DNA of 64,000 nucleotides from Martinezella tropici (GTDB lineage Bacteria; Pseudomonadota; Alphaproteobacteria; Rhizobiales; Rhizobiaceae), in NCBI GenBank assembly GCA_000799755.1, contig JUHI01000027.1:1-64000 (forward strand), written 5' to 3'. The notes beneath the pieces were generated by a model. That model saw only the letters and a list, made by a program, of their open reading frames with translations, had not been told where the DNA came from and ran no database searches. The position numbers were made by a program, and so were the translations under genes. This document shows, piece by piece, positions 1 through 8,567 of this stretch (position 1 is its first letter; the number at the start of each line of letters is the position of its first letter).

Positions 1-251
1 GTGGCCGAACGGGCGGTGTCACCCGCGAGCCGCTTCTTGCCCGCTTCGAGGAATTCCTTCGACCAGCTATAATACAGGCTCTCGGCGATCCCTTCGCGGC
101 GGCAGATCGCAGCGATGCTGTCTTCGCCACGCAGGCCTTCCAGCACGATGCGGATTTTATCCTCGGCTGAATGGTGCTTGCGCGTCGCCCGGCGGATATC
201 CTTGATCGTCTTTTCGGCCGCCGATGTCTGCGGCCCGGTTTTCTGTCTCAT
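1..251 (-). CDS. IS3-family transposase OrfA, partial (runs off window)
   Basis: The minus strand reads from an ATG at 251 into a helix-turn-helix OrfA of the IS3 type. It begins MRQKTGPQTS and contains the conserved HSAEDKIRIVLEGLRGEDSI and ICRREGIAESLYYSWSKEF segments, which form the DNA-binding domain that recognises IS ends. The C-terminus and the OrfB integrase lie before position 1. The element end is probably near 301, where the read-out gives TGAGAAGAGAGG. Directly beyond it lies a glycosyltransferase fragment that it appears to have truncated. Family assignment is firm; the exact IS name is not determined. Confidence 0.85.
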   Translation of the reverse strand, partial: MRQKTGPQTSAAEKTIKDIRRATRKHHSAEDKIRIVLEGLRGEDSIAAICRREGIAESLYYSWSKEFLEAGKKRLAGDTARSA

Positions 252-302
252 CTTCGCTTCCTTTGATAGAGCTACGATGAGCCGAAAATCCTCTCTTCTC
301 AA

Positions 303-743
303 TTAAACCAATTCTGTCTCAAGGGCGCTGATGTCGGACAGCATAGCCCGGCCGACACCCTTTTGGGCTGGCACGAGTTTGCTGAGCAACTGGAAACGAT
401 GCGCGAGAATTCTGGCGCCGATTGGCTCGCGACAACCGACTACGGATTGACGGGAGAGCTGGCCTTTGAGCTAGGAAATGGCAGCCCCGTTGTGCAAATC
501 GTCGATCGACAGCGTTTCACGTTCGAAACCCCGGATCCGCTATTGGTTGACAAGCCAGCGCTTCTCGTGGTGCCGACAAACGAGGGTGCGATTGAGCGGT
601 ATGCAGGCTGCTTCGACTCATTTTCAGTACTAGGCAACCTGTCACGCCAGGCCGGAAACCGCGTCATCCAGAGCTACACCATCGCCATGGTTCAGGGTGC
701 ACCGGAAAATTTGCTGTCGGACGGCTGCCCTTTGAAGCTGTAG
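303..743 (+). pseudogene. C-terminal remnant of a glycosyltransferase family 39 (ArnT/PMT-like) protein
   Basis: An open frame runs from the IS boundary to a stop at 743 and reads GADVGQHSPADTLLGWHEFA, then ADWLATTDYGLTGELAF and RVIQSYTIAMVQG. This resembles the soluble C-terminal part of GT39 dolichyl-phosphate-mannose-type glycosyltransferases, membrane enzymes that move sugars from lipid carriers. The frame is already open upstream of the first usable start (TTG 363), so it looks like the tail of a gene whose multi-helix N-terminus was removed by the IS3-type element. No catalytic part remains. The family call rests on remembered sequence style and is moderate. Confidence 0.6.
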
Positions 744-752
744 TTGCCTCGC

Positions 753-1448
753 TCACACCGAGGTGCCGATCACTGTGCCAACCCCGGCGGTAACGGCCAT
801 CGCGATAGCCCCCCAGAAAGCGACGCGAAGCGTGGGTTTCAGTATGGCAGCTCCGCCAGCCCTGGCGCCAATCGCTCCAAGCAGCGCCAGAACAACCAGC
901 GAAACTCCAAACACGGCAGGAACCAGAATATTCTTCGGCGCAATCAAAGCAGCCAAGACGGGCAGAATCGCGCCAGACGAAAAAGTTGCCGCCGAGGTCA
1001 TGGCCGCCTGGATCGGATTGGCTGAAATTGTATCGGAAATTCCCAGCTCGTCGCGAGCATGAGCGGCAAGCGCGTCCTTTGCCATTAGCTGCTCGGCAAC
1101 TTTCATAGATAGAGCCGGATCGACGCCACGCGATGCGTATATGGCCGCCAGCTCCTTAACCTCCGCATCACGGTTCGTCGCAAGCTCGCGTTTTTCCCTT
1201 GCGAGATCGGCGCGCTCCGTATCGGCCTGTGAGCTTACAGATACATATTCCCCGGCAGCCATCGACATCGCGCCGGCGACAAGACCAGCGATACCCGTCA
1301 CGAGAACGGAGTTCGATGATGTTACGGCCGACGCGACCCCCACCATCAAACTGGCCGTTGATATGATCCCGTCATTGGCTCCAAGGACCGCAGCGCGAAG
1401 CCATCCAACGCGGTCTATAAAGTGCCGTTCCATTTGCGCACTGTCCAT
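753..1448 (-). CDS. VIT1/CCC1-family (Fe/Mn) membrane transporter
   Basis: 231-residue membrane protein of the VIT (vacuolar iron transporter) family, which moves Fe2+ or Mn2+ across membranes. The N-terminal segment reads RVGWLRAAVLGANDGIIST, the family signature, and is followed by GLVAGAMSMAAGEYVSVSSQ and a charged cytosolic stretch (about residues 75-130) rich in Glu, typical of the metal-binding domain. Three hydrophobic segments occupy about 145-230. I chose ATG 1448 because AAAGGAAA precedes it closely; an upstream start at 1496 lacks this. It stands alone, convergent with the glycosyltransferase remnant. The transported metal is not shown by sequence. Confidence 0.85.
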   Translation of the reverse strand: MDSAQMERHFIDRVGWLRAAVLGANDGIISTASLMVGVASAVTSSNSVLVTGIAGLVAGAMSMAAGEYVSVSSQADTERADLAREKRELATNRDAEVKELAAIYASRGVDPALSMKVAEQLMAKDALAAHARDELGISDTISANPIQAAMTSAATFSSGAILPVLAALIAPKNILVPAVFGVSLVVLALLGAIGARAGGAAILKPTLRVAFWGAIAMAVTAGVGTVIGTSV

Positions 1449-1868
1449 TCGATTTCCTTTGGGAGCTGAGAGGCAATCATTGGTCGCTGCTACCAAAACC
1501 TTCTGACGACCTCATGTCAAAGCGAACTTCAGAATTTTGTGTGGTGCCAAGCGCTTTGCTCGCCTCGCCGTCGGGGGATGCGTGCCCCTCCCTGGTTGCC
1601 CTTCACGGAAACAATCTCTCTCTTCCAATTTGAGCTGTCCGCGCCCAACTTCGCTTATCGGCAAGCTGCTGAAAGAAGATCTGCACTCAGCTTCGAAAAC
1701 GCGATTACTGACGCGATCTTATAAGTCCCTTGTAAGAATCGAATGCCAGGTTCGGCTTGCGATCGAAAAATACCCATTCGATCCGAACCTCGGATGGATG
1801 AACCATCTGCAAAAACTGGCCGCGCTTGACGCATGACGCAAAAGCTCCGCTGAAGAAGGGCTTTATCA
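1449..1868. other. Intergenic stretch without a recognisable gene
   Basis: About 420 bases. It holds the promoter and leader side of the VIT-type gene (minus strand) and the leader of the small plus-strand reading frame at 1869. Short overlapping frames here lack good starts and recognisable content. Confidence 0.4.
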
Positions 1869-2066
1869 ATGACCTCCATAACCTCCGTTGCGGCAACAGC
1901 GGCTGCATCAATCCCCTCAAAACTCCCCGCGCCTACGACTCCGGATTCCGATCCGGCCAAGACCTCAGCTCCAACGGTCGGCTCGTCCTCCGCAGCCAAC
2001 GTTCCGTCTGCTATTGCAGCGTTGGCGTTGCGTGGAGATGCGGATGGGGACGCCGACGGCCACTAA
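1869..2066 (+). CDS. Small low-complexity hypothetical protein ending in a DADGDADGH tail
   Basis: 65 codons from an ATG preceded by GAAGAAGG about 8 bases upstream. The product is Ala/Ser/Pro/Thr rich (MTSITSVAATAAASIPSKLP start) and ends in an acidic Asp-Gly tail. Small proteins of this style occur in rhizobia, but I know no function. The Asp-Gly tail could bind cations, which is speculation. An antisense frame at 1655-1999 covers it; the ribosome binding site and composition make the plus frame the better candidate. Translation is not certain. Confidence 0.4.
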   Translation: MTSITSVAATAAASIPSKLPAPTTPDSDPAKTSAPTVGSSSAANVPSAIAALALRGDADGDADGH

Positions 2067-2318
2067 AACCTAATTTGAAGAAGTAATCACAACAGCGACT
2101 GAGCTAGTTGGTTTTCTAGCGGCCTGATAGCTGCAGATAACGTTCACACACCAGAATGCCGCCTCGCCTCGTTTGGACGGCAATCGCTGCTCCGCCCAGG
2201 CAGCGCGATGCCTGGGCGGAGCAGCTTGATCTTGGTCCTTTCATTCACAAGATGAAACGCTATCCTACAAGTTTTGCTACTCAAGAGTCAGAACATCGAC
2301 ATCGATCCCGCCTTAGAT

Positions 2319-3141
2319 GGTTCTGTTGCAAACTTCCTGGTTACTGGTGACATGGCATTGATCTCCTGAAGTCGCGGAGATTGGCAATGTTCAAAGGTCG
2401 GCATTTCGAGCAGTCAGTGATATTGCTATGCGTGCGCTGGTATCTGAGCTATGGCCTGAGCTTGCGCGACCTGAAGGAAATGATGGCTGAACGCGGCATC
2501 AGCGTCGATCATTCGACGATCCATCGCTGGGTCGTCCACTTTGCGCCCCTGTTGGCGGATCGGTTCAATCGGCGCAAGCGCGCCGTCACTGGCAAGTGGC
2601 ACGCCGACGAGACCTATATCAAGGTTCGCGGCCGATGGACGTATCTCTATCGCGCCATCGACAGCAACGGCGATACGGTCGAGTTTCGGCTCAGCGAGCA
2701 TCGTGATCTCTCCGCCGCCAAACGTTTCTTCAGAAAGGCTTTCGCCCGGCACGGCCGGCCGGAGCGCATCGTCATCGATGGCAGCCAGACCAACCGGGAA
2801 GCGATCATTTCCTGTGACACCACAAGCCGCCTTCAGGATCGGTCCTGCCGTCGTGCTGAATTCCTATGCATTCGACAGAGTCAGTATCTGAACAACCGCA
2901 TCGAGCAGGATCACCGACGCATCAAGCGGCGTGTCAGACCGATGCTCGGCTTCAAGTCATTTAAATCGGCCGTGGCAACATTGTCCGGAATTGAGATGAT
3001 CCAGATGCTACGAAAGCGCCAATTGCAGGACGCTTACGCGCCAACCCGTCAATCTCTGATCAGGTTGAGAGCCTGGCTGCCGCGTTCTGAGCAGCCGTGG
3101 CAATCTACCGACGCGACTACCTCAATTTTTGCAACAGAACC
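2319..3141 (+). mobile_element. IS6-family insertion sequence, 823 bp
   Basis: Terminal inverted repeats GGTTCTGTTGCAAA (2319-2332) and its reverse complement (3128-3141) bound one transposase gene. Size and ends fit the IS6/IS26 group. The 8-base flanks differ (CCTTAGAT left, CGCCCGGG right), so no target duplication is visible, which suggests a later IS-mediated rearrangement. It is a different IS6 relative from the pair at 5004 and 31875. Confidence 0.85.
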
Positions 3142-3241
3142 CGCCCGGGTCATGGGATGGGCCTGCCGGCAGATGCAATACTCCCCGATGTCGCGGACTT
3201 TGCTTTTCCGCCGGAGAACTAACTGGCGTGTGGGGACTTAG
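2387..3241 (+). CDS. IS6-family transposase with frameshifted C-terminus
   Basis: DDE transposase that cuts and joins IS ends. An N-terminal HTH (FEQSVILLCVRWYLSYGLSL) is followed by the catalytic core: first Asp in KWHADETYIKVRGRW, second in RIVIDGSQTN, and Glu in YLNNRIEQDHR. After residue ~220 the normal ending appears in another frame (VESLAAAF then TGA at 3088-3090), so an indel near 3050-3061 makes this frame read on past the IS right repeat to 3241 with unrelated residues. The catalytic core is intact, so activity is possible but uncertain. Start chosen at ATG 2387; TTG 2381 is an alternative. Confidence 0.75.
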   Translation: MFKGRHFEQSVILLCVRWYLSYGLSLRDLKEMMAERGISVDHSTIHRWVVHFAPLLADRFNRRKRAVTGKWHADETYIKVRGRWTYLYRAIDSNGDTVEFRLSEHRDLSAAKRFFRKAFARHGRPERIVIDGSQTNREAIISCDTTSRLQDRSCRRAEFLCIRQSQYLNNRIEQDHRRIKRRVRPMLGFKSFKSAVATLSGIEMIQMLRKRQLQDAYAPTRQSLIRLRAWLPRSEQPWQSTDATTSIFATEPARVMGWACRQMQYSPMSRTLLFRRRTNWRVGT

Positions 3242-3350
3242 GGCCCCCAATTTCTGTTCAGTCGAGCTTTGCTTACGGACGCGTCGATGCTTGACCACGA
3301 TAACTCGGACATCCCTTGCCATCATTTCACTCCTTAAGCCTCTTTCCAAA

Positions 3351-3542
3351 TCAAAAGCCATTGCCTTTTGTTGGAGGAATATAGGGATCGGGATAGCCGA
3401 GTTTCGGCTTGCTTGCTTTACTACCTGTATTGCTTGACTGCTGCTGGCTTGGTTCCTTGGTCTTGTCAGACCCACTCGATTGGTAAGCATATGTGCCGAA
3501 GATGGCACCTGCTACCAAGGCAACCAGAAGAGCTGTACGCAT
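3351..3542 (-). CDS. Small exported or membrane-anchored hypothetical protein
   Basis: 63 residues. MRTALLVALVAGAIFGTYAY is a positively charged start plus hydrophobic segment, a probable signal peptide or single anchor, followed by a polar Ser/Lys/Gln-rich stretch and a Pro-rich end (YPDPYIPP). AAAGAGA precedes the ATG at 3542. It sits between the first IS6 element and the universal stress gene. No family is recognised; it could be a periplasmic peptide of the general-stress class that rhizobia carry beside UspA and BON genes. Confidence 0.45.
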   Translation of the reverse strand: MRTALLVALVAGAIFGTYAYQSSGSDKTKEPSQQQSSNTGSKASKPKLGYPDPYIPPTKGNGF

Positions 3543-3699
3543 GTCTATCTCTTTGTCATGAATCCGTCGTTGAGCGATCCCCGCGAACAGTGAGGTTGCG
3601 CCGGGCGCGCGGGATTAACTGGTGGGTTCTCTCAGGCTTCAGCCTTCATATGTGCCGCCATGCCGCCTCGGACGCGGAAGGGCGACAAGTTTATGGCTT

Positions 3700-4128
3700 C
3701 TAGTGCTTTGCCATGGTCGAAATCCGGTCGATATGAACCGAACATTTTGCGTGATGAACAACATTGTCGACCGTCGATCCAAAGAGCCTGTCGAAGACGT
3801 CGTTCGCATGAGCGGCAACAACGATCAGATCGGCCGATGTCTCGGCGGCCACCGCCAGAATCGTATCTGCGGCCCGGCCGGTTCGCACGTGAACGAGTGC
3901 TGGGATTGCGGGCTCCCTGCAGAGCTGCGACAGCTTTTCTTCCGCCTCGTTGATCACGGACATGGCCCAGTCGTCCGGACTTTGCCTGACAAGCGACGGA
4001 AATCGCTCGATAGCGTGGACGAGATGAAGGGAGCCATCGATATCGAGAAGCCCCTGAGCCATGTGCAGTAGATGTTCGCCCTTCTCCTTTGAGCCCAAGC
4101 CGATAGCGCAGACAATAGTCTTATACAC
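3700..4128 (-). CDS. Universal stress protein (UspA family)
   Basis: 142-residue single Usp domain. The N-terminal strand YKTIVCAIGLG, the middle LHLVHAIERFP, and the C-terminal ADLIVVAAHANDVFDRLFGSTVDNVVHHAKCSVHI give the usual alpha/beta order. The nucleotide-binding G-x2-G-x9-G-(S/T) loop is only partly kept (FGSTVDNV is present), so ATP binding is doubtful. Such proteins act in the cytosol during starvation and oxidative stress. Start chosen at GTG 4128, with GGAG 8 bases upstream; an ATG at 4203 would overlap the preceding gene. It follows the 4142-4441 gene by 13 bases, probably one transcript. Confidence 0.85.
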   Translation of the reverse strand: MYKTIVCAIGLGSKEKGEHLLHMAQGLLDIDGSLHLVHAIERFPSLVRQSPDDWAMSVINEAEEKLSQLCREPAIPALVHVRTGRAADTILAVAAETSADLIVVAAHANDVFDRLFGSTVDNVVHHAKCSVHIDRISTMAKH

Positions 4129-4141
4129 GGACGTTGCTCCT

Positions 4142-4441
4142 TTAGAATCGGTCCTTCCCATCGCCGCCGACAAACTCGGTTTGAAAGCCAAGAGCTCGTG
4201 CACGCTTTAAAAACCGGTCTGCACCAAGTATGTCCACTTTGAAGCTATCGCCCAGACATTGCGCGAGAGGAGCAGACAACTCGCTGCGAATCCATGAATG
4301 GGCTCTTCCCGAGAGAACCGCAATTTCCCATTCGTCGTGATCGACATGATCAAGACGAAAGTCGCAATTTTGATTTCGAGAGACACAATATCCTGCGCCC
4401 GCAAGGAGCGCTTCTTCTATGCGAGTGGGGTCGTGTTGCAT
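4142..4441 (-). CDS. Hypothetical protein paired with the universal stress gene
   Basis: 99 residues with a strong ribosome binding site (GTAGGAGGCGAAGG before ATG 4441). No signal peptide or membrane segment. The sequence CDFRLDHVDHDEWEIAVLSG and the Trp/Arg-rich middle do not match a family I know. It is immediately upstream of the Usp gene and probably co-transcribed, so a stress-related role is inferred from context only. Confidence 0.55.
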   Translation of the reverse strand: MQHDPTRIEEALLAGAGYCVSRNQNCDFRLDHVDHDEWEIAVLSGRAHSWIRSELSAPLAQCLGDSFKVDILGADRFLKRARALGFQTEFVGGDGKDRF

Positions 4442-4472
4442 TGCCTTCGCCTCCTACTTTGCCGTTAGCAGT

Positions 4473-5003
4473 TCAACCTATGTGCAACTGATCATCGAGG
4501 GCGTGGACGCCTGGGGCAGACCACACGGCACGTTCTGCCGCTCCCCGCTCAAACAAGGTCCTGATGTTACCTCTCAAGGTGACCTTGCCGCCGGAGACCT
4601 CAACCTGGATGGCCTTGGCCTCCAGTTCCGCATCGCGTCCCAACGCCTCTTCAATGCGCCTCTTCACGTCGAAGGCGCTGACGCTCGGAACGACTTCAAT
4701 GAGATTGGAGATGCAGACAATGCCGGCAAGATCCCTTACGGCATCCGCAGCAGCGTTCTTCTGGTACTGCCATTCAACCGTGCCGGTGAGCGTGACCACA
4801 CCCCTGCACACACGAACCTGCACCTTCTGCTTCGGAATGGAAATGTTCCAGTCCACCATCTTGACCGCTCGCCGGGCGATGTCGTCGTCATCGGTCCGCC
4901 TCGGACCCAAGATGCGGACGTCAATCTCCTGGGCGATGCCACGAACGCCCTTTACGCGCCGCACAGCCTTCTCCGCGGCGTCCTTCTCCGCATATGTGCC
5001 GAC
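4473..5003 (-). pseudogene. BON-domain protein, N-terminus removed by IS6-family element
   Basis: The minus strand encodes at least two BON domains, about 65-residue alpha/beta modules of periplasmic stress proteins such as OsmY: VQVRVCRGVVTLTGTVEWQ and IQVEVSGGKVTLRGNIRTL are the diagnostic beta-turn-beta parts. Upstream of an internal GTG at 4964 the frame stays BON-like (VGTYAEKDAAEKAVRRVKGV) until position 5003, where the IS6 inverted repeat begins. The true start is therefore lost. The C-terminus is complete (stop at 4473). An internal start could give a shorter protein, but no good ribosome binding site was seen. Confidence 0.75.
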
Positions 5004-5820
5004 GGTGGCGTCGCCTTAACGGCTTGGTTGGATCGACTTGGTATTCGGGTTGCCATGACCGAAGCTGCTCATGTTCACTTCAGACGCCACCGCTTTCCCG
5101 CTGAGATCATTGCCCACGCCGTATGGCTCTATTATCGGTTCCCGCTCAGCCTACGCGACGTCGAAGATCTGTTGGCTGAGCGCGGCATCAACGTCTCATT
5201 CCAGACGGTCTCGGAATGGGCGACGAAATTTGGCCTGAAGTTCGCTCATCAGCTCAGACGACGCTCACGCGGCCACTTTGCCGACAAGTGGCAGCTCGAT
5301 GAGATGGTCGTGACGATCAAGGGAAGGAAATACTGGCTGTGGCGTGCCGTCGATGCAAACGGTTACGTCCTCGATGCCCTGCTTCAAAGCCGAAGGAACA
5401 AGGCAGCAGCGCTGCGTCTGATGCGCAAGCTACTCAAGGACCAAGGTATCGCCCCGCGGGTGCTGGTCACCGACAAGCTGCGTTCCTACGGTGCCGCAAA
5501 GGCCGACTTGATGCCGGGCGTCGAGCATCGCTCGCACAAGGGATTGAACAACCGAGCTGAGAATTCCCATCTGCCGCTACGGCGGCGAGAGCGACGTATG
5601 ATGCGGTTCAAGTCCGCACGACAGTGCCAGCATTTCGTCTCAACTCACGGCCAGATCGCCAATCTTTTTCTTCTTCACCGGAAACACTTGAACGCCACCG
5701 ACCATCGCCGGCTTCGTACTCACGCCATCTCGATCTGGCGTGAAATCGCTGGCTCCATAGCTGCCTGAAACACGGCACACATCCGCAACGCCGGTTCCCA
5801 ACATTTAAGGCGACGCCACC
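5004..5820 (+). mobile_element. IS6-family insertion sequence, copy A (intact, 817 bp)
   Basis: Perfect 16-base inverted repeats GGTGGCGTCGCCTTAA at 5004-5019 and 5805-5820 flank one transposase gene. A related copy lies inverted at 31875-34550. Flanking octamers GTGCCGAC and GTACTGGG differ, so no target duplication remains. The two sides carry unrelated broken genes (BON protein left, Strawberry-notch protein right), so this IS marks a recombination breakpoint rather than a simple insertion. Confidence 0.9.
5055..5768 (+). CDS. IS6-family transposase (copy A)
   Basis: 237-residue DDE transposase starting MTEAAHVHFRRHRFPAEIIA. HTH region about 10-50 (WLYYRFPLSLRDVEDLLAERG), catalytic Asp in ADKWQLDEM, second Asp in RVLVTDKLRSYGAA, and Glu in LNNRAENSHLPLRRRERRM. 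Full length for the IS6 family, with no frameshift. The frame stays open upstream through the antisense of the BON gene, but the ATG at 5055 sits at the usual distance inside the IS. Confidence 0.9.
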   Translation: MTEAAHVHFRRHRFPAEIIAHAVWLYYRFPLSLRDVEDLLAERGINVSFQTVSEWATKFGLKFAHQLRRRSRGHFADKWQLDEMVVTIKGRKYWLWRAVDANGYVLDALLQSRRNKAAALRLMRKLLKDQGIAPRVLVTDKLRSYGAAKADLMPGVEHRSHKGLNNRAENSHLPLRRRERRMMRFKSARQCQHFVSTHGQIANLFLLHRKHLNATDHRRLRTHAISIWREIAGSIAA

Positions 5821-6339
5821 GTACTGGGTGCAGCGGGCCAAAGACGCATAGTCCGCTTCAGAGACGGCGGTTTCGAGCGAGGAACCGAGCTCATCCCAGC
5901 CCTGTCGGAAATCCACCTCACCCGGCCCCCGAAACATGCCGTTGGCCAGCTCGCCGGCGCCAAAGCCGGTAAAGCGGATCAGTTGTGCCTGCTCCTTAAG
6001 TGTCGCCGGCCGGTCCTGCTTGGAGATGTTATTGGCAACGAGGATCGCCGCGACATTGGCGCGGGCACGATCCTTCCAGGACGAAGGTAAGCCGCGATCA
6101 GCCTCGATATAGAAGTTTGCCCGGAGCCTCCTCGGGCGTAACGGGGGCCGCGAGGGTACGGCCTTCGGGAGTGCGGATGCCGGCGCCGGCGCCGGCGGCG
6201 GCGGATCTGGATCGTCATCGTTGGCTGGCTCGACAGCCGTTACGGGCGCGAAGCTCCCAAAGGCCGTGACGCCGAGCCCAAGACCGGACGAGAGTGCGGT
6301 ATTGCCGAACATGTCGAGCGTGAAAGGATCGTTGCTCAT
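5821..6339 (-). pseudogene. N-terminal fragment of plasmid Strawberry-notch-like helicase/methylase protein
   Basis: From ATG 6339 (AGGAGA upstream) the frame reads MSNDPFTLDMFGN, a Pro/Ala-rich linker with Asp-Asp runs, then QLIRFTGFGAGELANGMF and EADYASLARCTQY, the beginning of the very large (>1,400 residue) SNF2/DNA-methylase proteins common on rhizobial plasmids. The reading is cut at the IS6 repeat after about 173 residues; the frame then runs meaninglessly through the IS. Helicase and methylase domains are missing, so the product is not functional. The family is recognised from its N-terminal pattern. Confidence 0.75.
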
Positions 6340-6438
6340 GATAAAATCTCCTGGTGAAAGCGCGCGTCATCGTTCCGCCAGGGCGATCGGCGGCGAAGGG
6401 ACGCTGATGACGGTGGGGATCCCGCTGCAGCGGGGACG

Positions 6439-6840
6439 TTACGACCACTCGATGATGAAGAGTTCCATCGAGTCTGCGTCAAATCTGATGCCGAGATGTC
6501 TGGCATTGGGCGTGGCGGCGATCATTGCCTCCAGCTGTACGGCGTCGATGAATTCGACACCGTCATCTCCCCCGAAGGTCTTGCGCTTGACCTCGAACCA
6601 GTCGTCGTTCGTGCGCGGATCGCATTCGAGCGCATAGGCGACGAACGGCTTTTCTCCATCCGGCAATCTGCCGTTTGAGCACAAATACACGCCGTGATCA
6701 CCCACGAGCCAGACACCCGGCTGTTCGTCACGACCGGGATCAAGGCCATAGTGAGGATTACGAAAGCCACCATTGGCTTCGGCGTCGGCGCGACCGCGGG
6801 CGATCACCGCCCGCACGGATTCGATTGGAAAGGAAAGCAT
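6439..6840 (-). CDS. DUF3085 domain-containing protein
   Basis: 133 residues starting MLSFPIESVRAVIARGRADAE, with GVWLVGDHGVYL and KPFVAYALECDP, a pattern typical of DUF3085 proteins found beside DUF1419 and Strawberry-notch genes on rhizobial plasmids. Function unknown. Start chosen at ATG 6840, with GAGGAG upstream; an earlier start at 6855 overlaps the preceding gene by 4 bases. Probably part of a minus-strand plasmid backbone operon (7460 to 5821). Confidence 0.75.
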   Translation of the reverse strand: MLSFPIESVRAVIARGRADAEANGGFRNPHYGLDPGRDEQPGVWLVGDHGVYLCSNGRLPDGEKPFVAYALECDPRTNDDWFEVKRKTFGGDDGVEFIDAVQLEAMIAATPNARHLGIRFDADSMELFIIEWS

Positions 6841-6851
6841 GGAGCATCTCC

Positions 6852-7460
6852 TCACGCCGCGGCTGCCGCACGGGCAAGATGGCGCAGCTGGACGGGCAGC
6901 TTGGTGGCGATCTCATCGTCGGTCAGGTCGTCGAGCAGCTTCAACCGGGCAAACCCAGCACCGCGGTAGAGAGTGATGACGCGATGACCCGGCAAATAAT
7001 GGGGGGAGCTTTCGTCGGAGTAGCCGCGATAGGCGTCCGCCGTGGCACTCCAGATGTGCTCGAGACGTTCATTCCGCGTCATCGCTCGCACCGGGCGCGT
7101 CTCCCGTTCGATGATCGCCAGCCGCATGTCTTCGACCGACTGGCCGTCGGAGAGATCACAATATCCATGGAAGTGACGGATGACCCCGTCGATCCGTAGC
7201 GCGAAGAAAACGGATGTGACAGATTCCGTCAGGAATTCGCGCATTGCGAACATTGAGCCCCGGATCCACAGCGGCGGCAGGATCTCGAACATAGTGTCGT
7301 GTTCACGCTCGGTGATTTCGAACCATTCGCCGGCATAAAGCGCACTTGCGTCAGCGTCGAAACGGTGAGGACGTTGCGCATGCCGATCGAACATGCGGAA
7401 CATCTGATGGCGGTCGGCGACGCTCTGGTAGACTTTACGGATTGCGGGAGGGGTGCTCAT
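6852..7460 (-). CDS. DUF1419 domain-containing protein
   Basis: 202 residues. Conserved segments RKVYQSVADRHQMFRMFDRH, ALYAGEWFEITEREHDTMFEI, LPPLWIRGSMFAMREFL and a C-terminal LDDLTDDEIATKLPVQLRHL match DUF1419 as found on rhizobial plasmids. No catalytic motif is evident. AAGGAG precedes the ATG at 7460. It stops 11 bases before the DUF3085 start, consistent with co-transcription. Confidence 0.75.
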   Translation of the reverse strand: MSTPPAIRKVYQSVADRHQMFRMFDRHAQRPHRFDADASALYAGEWFEITEREHDTMFEILPPLWIRGSMFAMREFLTESVTSVFFALRIDGVIRHFHGYCDLSDGQSVEDMRLAIIERETRPVRAMTRNERLEHIWSATADAYRGYSDESSPHYLPGHRVITLYRGAGFARLKLLDDLTDDEIATKLPVQLRHLARAAAAA

Positions 7461-7601
7461 TGACGGCTCCTTTGGCCCTGTCCGAACCGAAGCGCGGTGC
7501 TGCCTGTCGGCTCACCATCCTCTTCAGTCCTTCATGACCCCTCCCCTCACGCCGCCTCTCCGTCCGGGCGGGTCAAGGGCCGCTCTCGAGCGGGCGAAGC
7601 T

Positions 7602-8567
7602 TTACCCTTGACGCGACCGGCGGGCATGCGGCATGCCTCCTCGTCCTGCCCTCATTGCCATTTCCTTCTTTTCTTCTTCCCGCGCTTTCAGAGCGTCATT
7701 CCAGTCCTCGGCCGGCGGCGTCAGTCGTAACCAGTCGCAGCCGACCTCATCGGCAATGTCACGAAGGCGGCCGGCGAAGGTTTCGCCCTGACTATTTGCG
7801 TCGGTAGCCGCGACCAGAACAACACCGGGACGTGCGGCAAGCTTGCGGACCGCGGAGTCCGTGGTTGGCGACCACCCGCCGCCGGTGCTGAGATAGAGGC
7901 TGCTGTCTCGCAGCCCCTCGAAAGCAGCAAGGCTCATGGCGTCGATCGCCGCCTCGGTGACGCAAAGACGCATGGCATCGGAAGAACCAAGGCGAAACAG
8001 AATTTTCGAACCGCCCGCGGAAAACCCCCGCCAATTGGGACCGCGCTCCTCCCAGCCGGTAACAGCGCCATCGTCATTGACATGTGCGGCCCACATGCTG
8101 CCATAAGGGCCTTCCCGAAGGGCGTCATTGTAGATGGCCTCCCGGATGATTGTTGCGGGAAGGCAGCGCCCAGTTCGCAGATAGCGCCAGGTCATCGACC
8201 CCTGCCAAGGGCTCTGCCGTTTTGCCCAGCGTTCCCGGATGGAAGTGCTGTGAGCGAGGCTTCTCGACGGCCGAGACCAAACAGAATCTGTAGCGATGAC
8301 GCCGACGAGGTTGGCCACCCGGTCAAGCGCTTCGACAAAGGTGACGTCGTCCAGATGCTCCGCGAGACCGAAGACATCGCCTTTCGCGTCCGACAGTGGA
8401 TCGAACCAACCCCGCCCCCCATGAATGACGATGACGATTTCCGCGCCGCGCCGGTATTTTAATGCCTTGCGGGTGCTTTCCTTGACGTCGATGGCAAAGC
8501 CAGCTTTTTCCAGCAAGGCTGCGCACGGGACACGGTCCCGAAGTTCCTCCAGTTTCTGTTTCTCCAT
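7602..8567 (-). CDS. DUF3991/toprim domain protein (plasmid primase-like)
   Basis: 321 residues. The N-terminal part (EELRDRVPCAALLEKAGFAI, RRGAEIVIVIHGGRGWFDPL, DVFGLAEHL) resembles the CHC2-like zinc-less module of DUF3991 proteins. The central part has WEERGPNWRGFSAGGSK. The C-terminal toprim fold (LCVTEAAIDAMSLAAFEG with its Glu, then VVLVAATDANSQGE with Asp-x-Asn) would bind Mg2+ for primer synthesis or DNA cleavage. The tail is very basic. Often found on rhizobial plasmids near conjugation or backbone genes. Ribosome binding site is weak (CGGGAAAAT). Confidence 0.75.
   Translation of the reverse strand: MEKQKLEELRDRVPCAALLEKAGFAIDVKESTRKALKYRRGAEIVIVIHGGRGWFDPLSDAKGDVFGLAEHLDDVTFVEALDRVANLVGVIATDSVWSRPSRSLAHSTSIRERWAKRQSPWQGSMTWRYLRTGRCLPATIIREAIYNDALREGPYGSMWAAHVNDDGAVTGWEERGPNWRGFSAGGSKILFRLGSSDAMRLCVTEAAIDAMSLAAFEGLRDSSLYLSTGGGWSPTTDSAVRKLAARPGVVLVAATDANSQGETFAGRLRDIADEVGCDWLRLTPPAEDWNDALKAREEEKKEMAMRAGRGGMPHARRSRQG

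Noticed and set aside
1655..1999. Minus-strand 114-codon frame
   Set aside because: No good ribosome site; the second half has no coding character and it opposes a better plus-strand candidate at 1869.
4419..5054. Long plus-strand open frame fused to the IS6 copy A transposase
   Set aside because: It is antisense to the BON-domain gene and crosses the IS repeat; the transposase starts at 5055.
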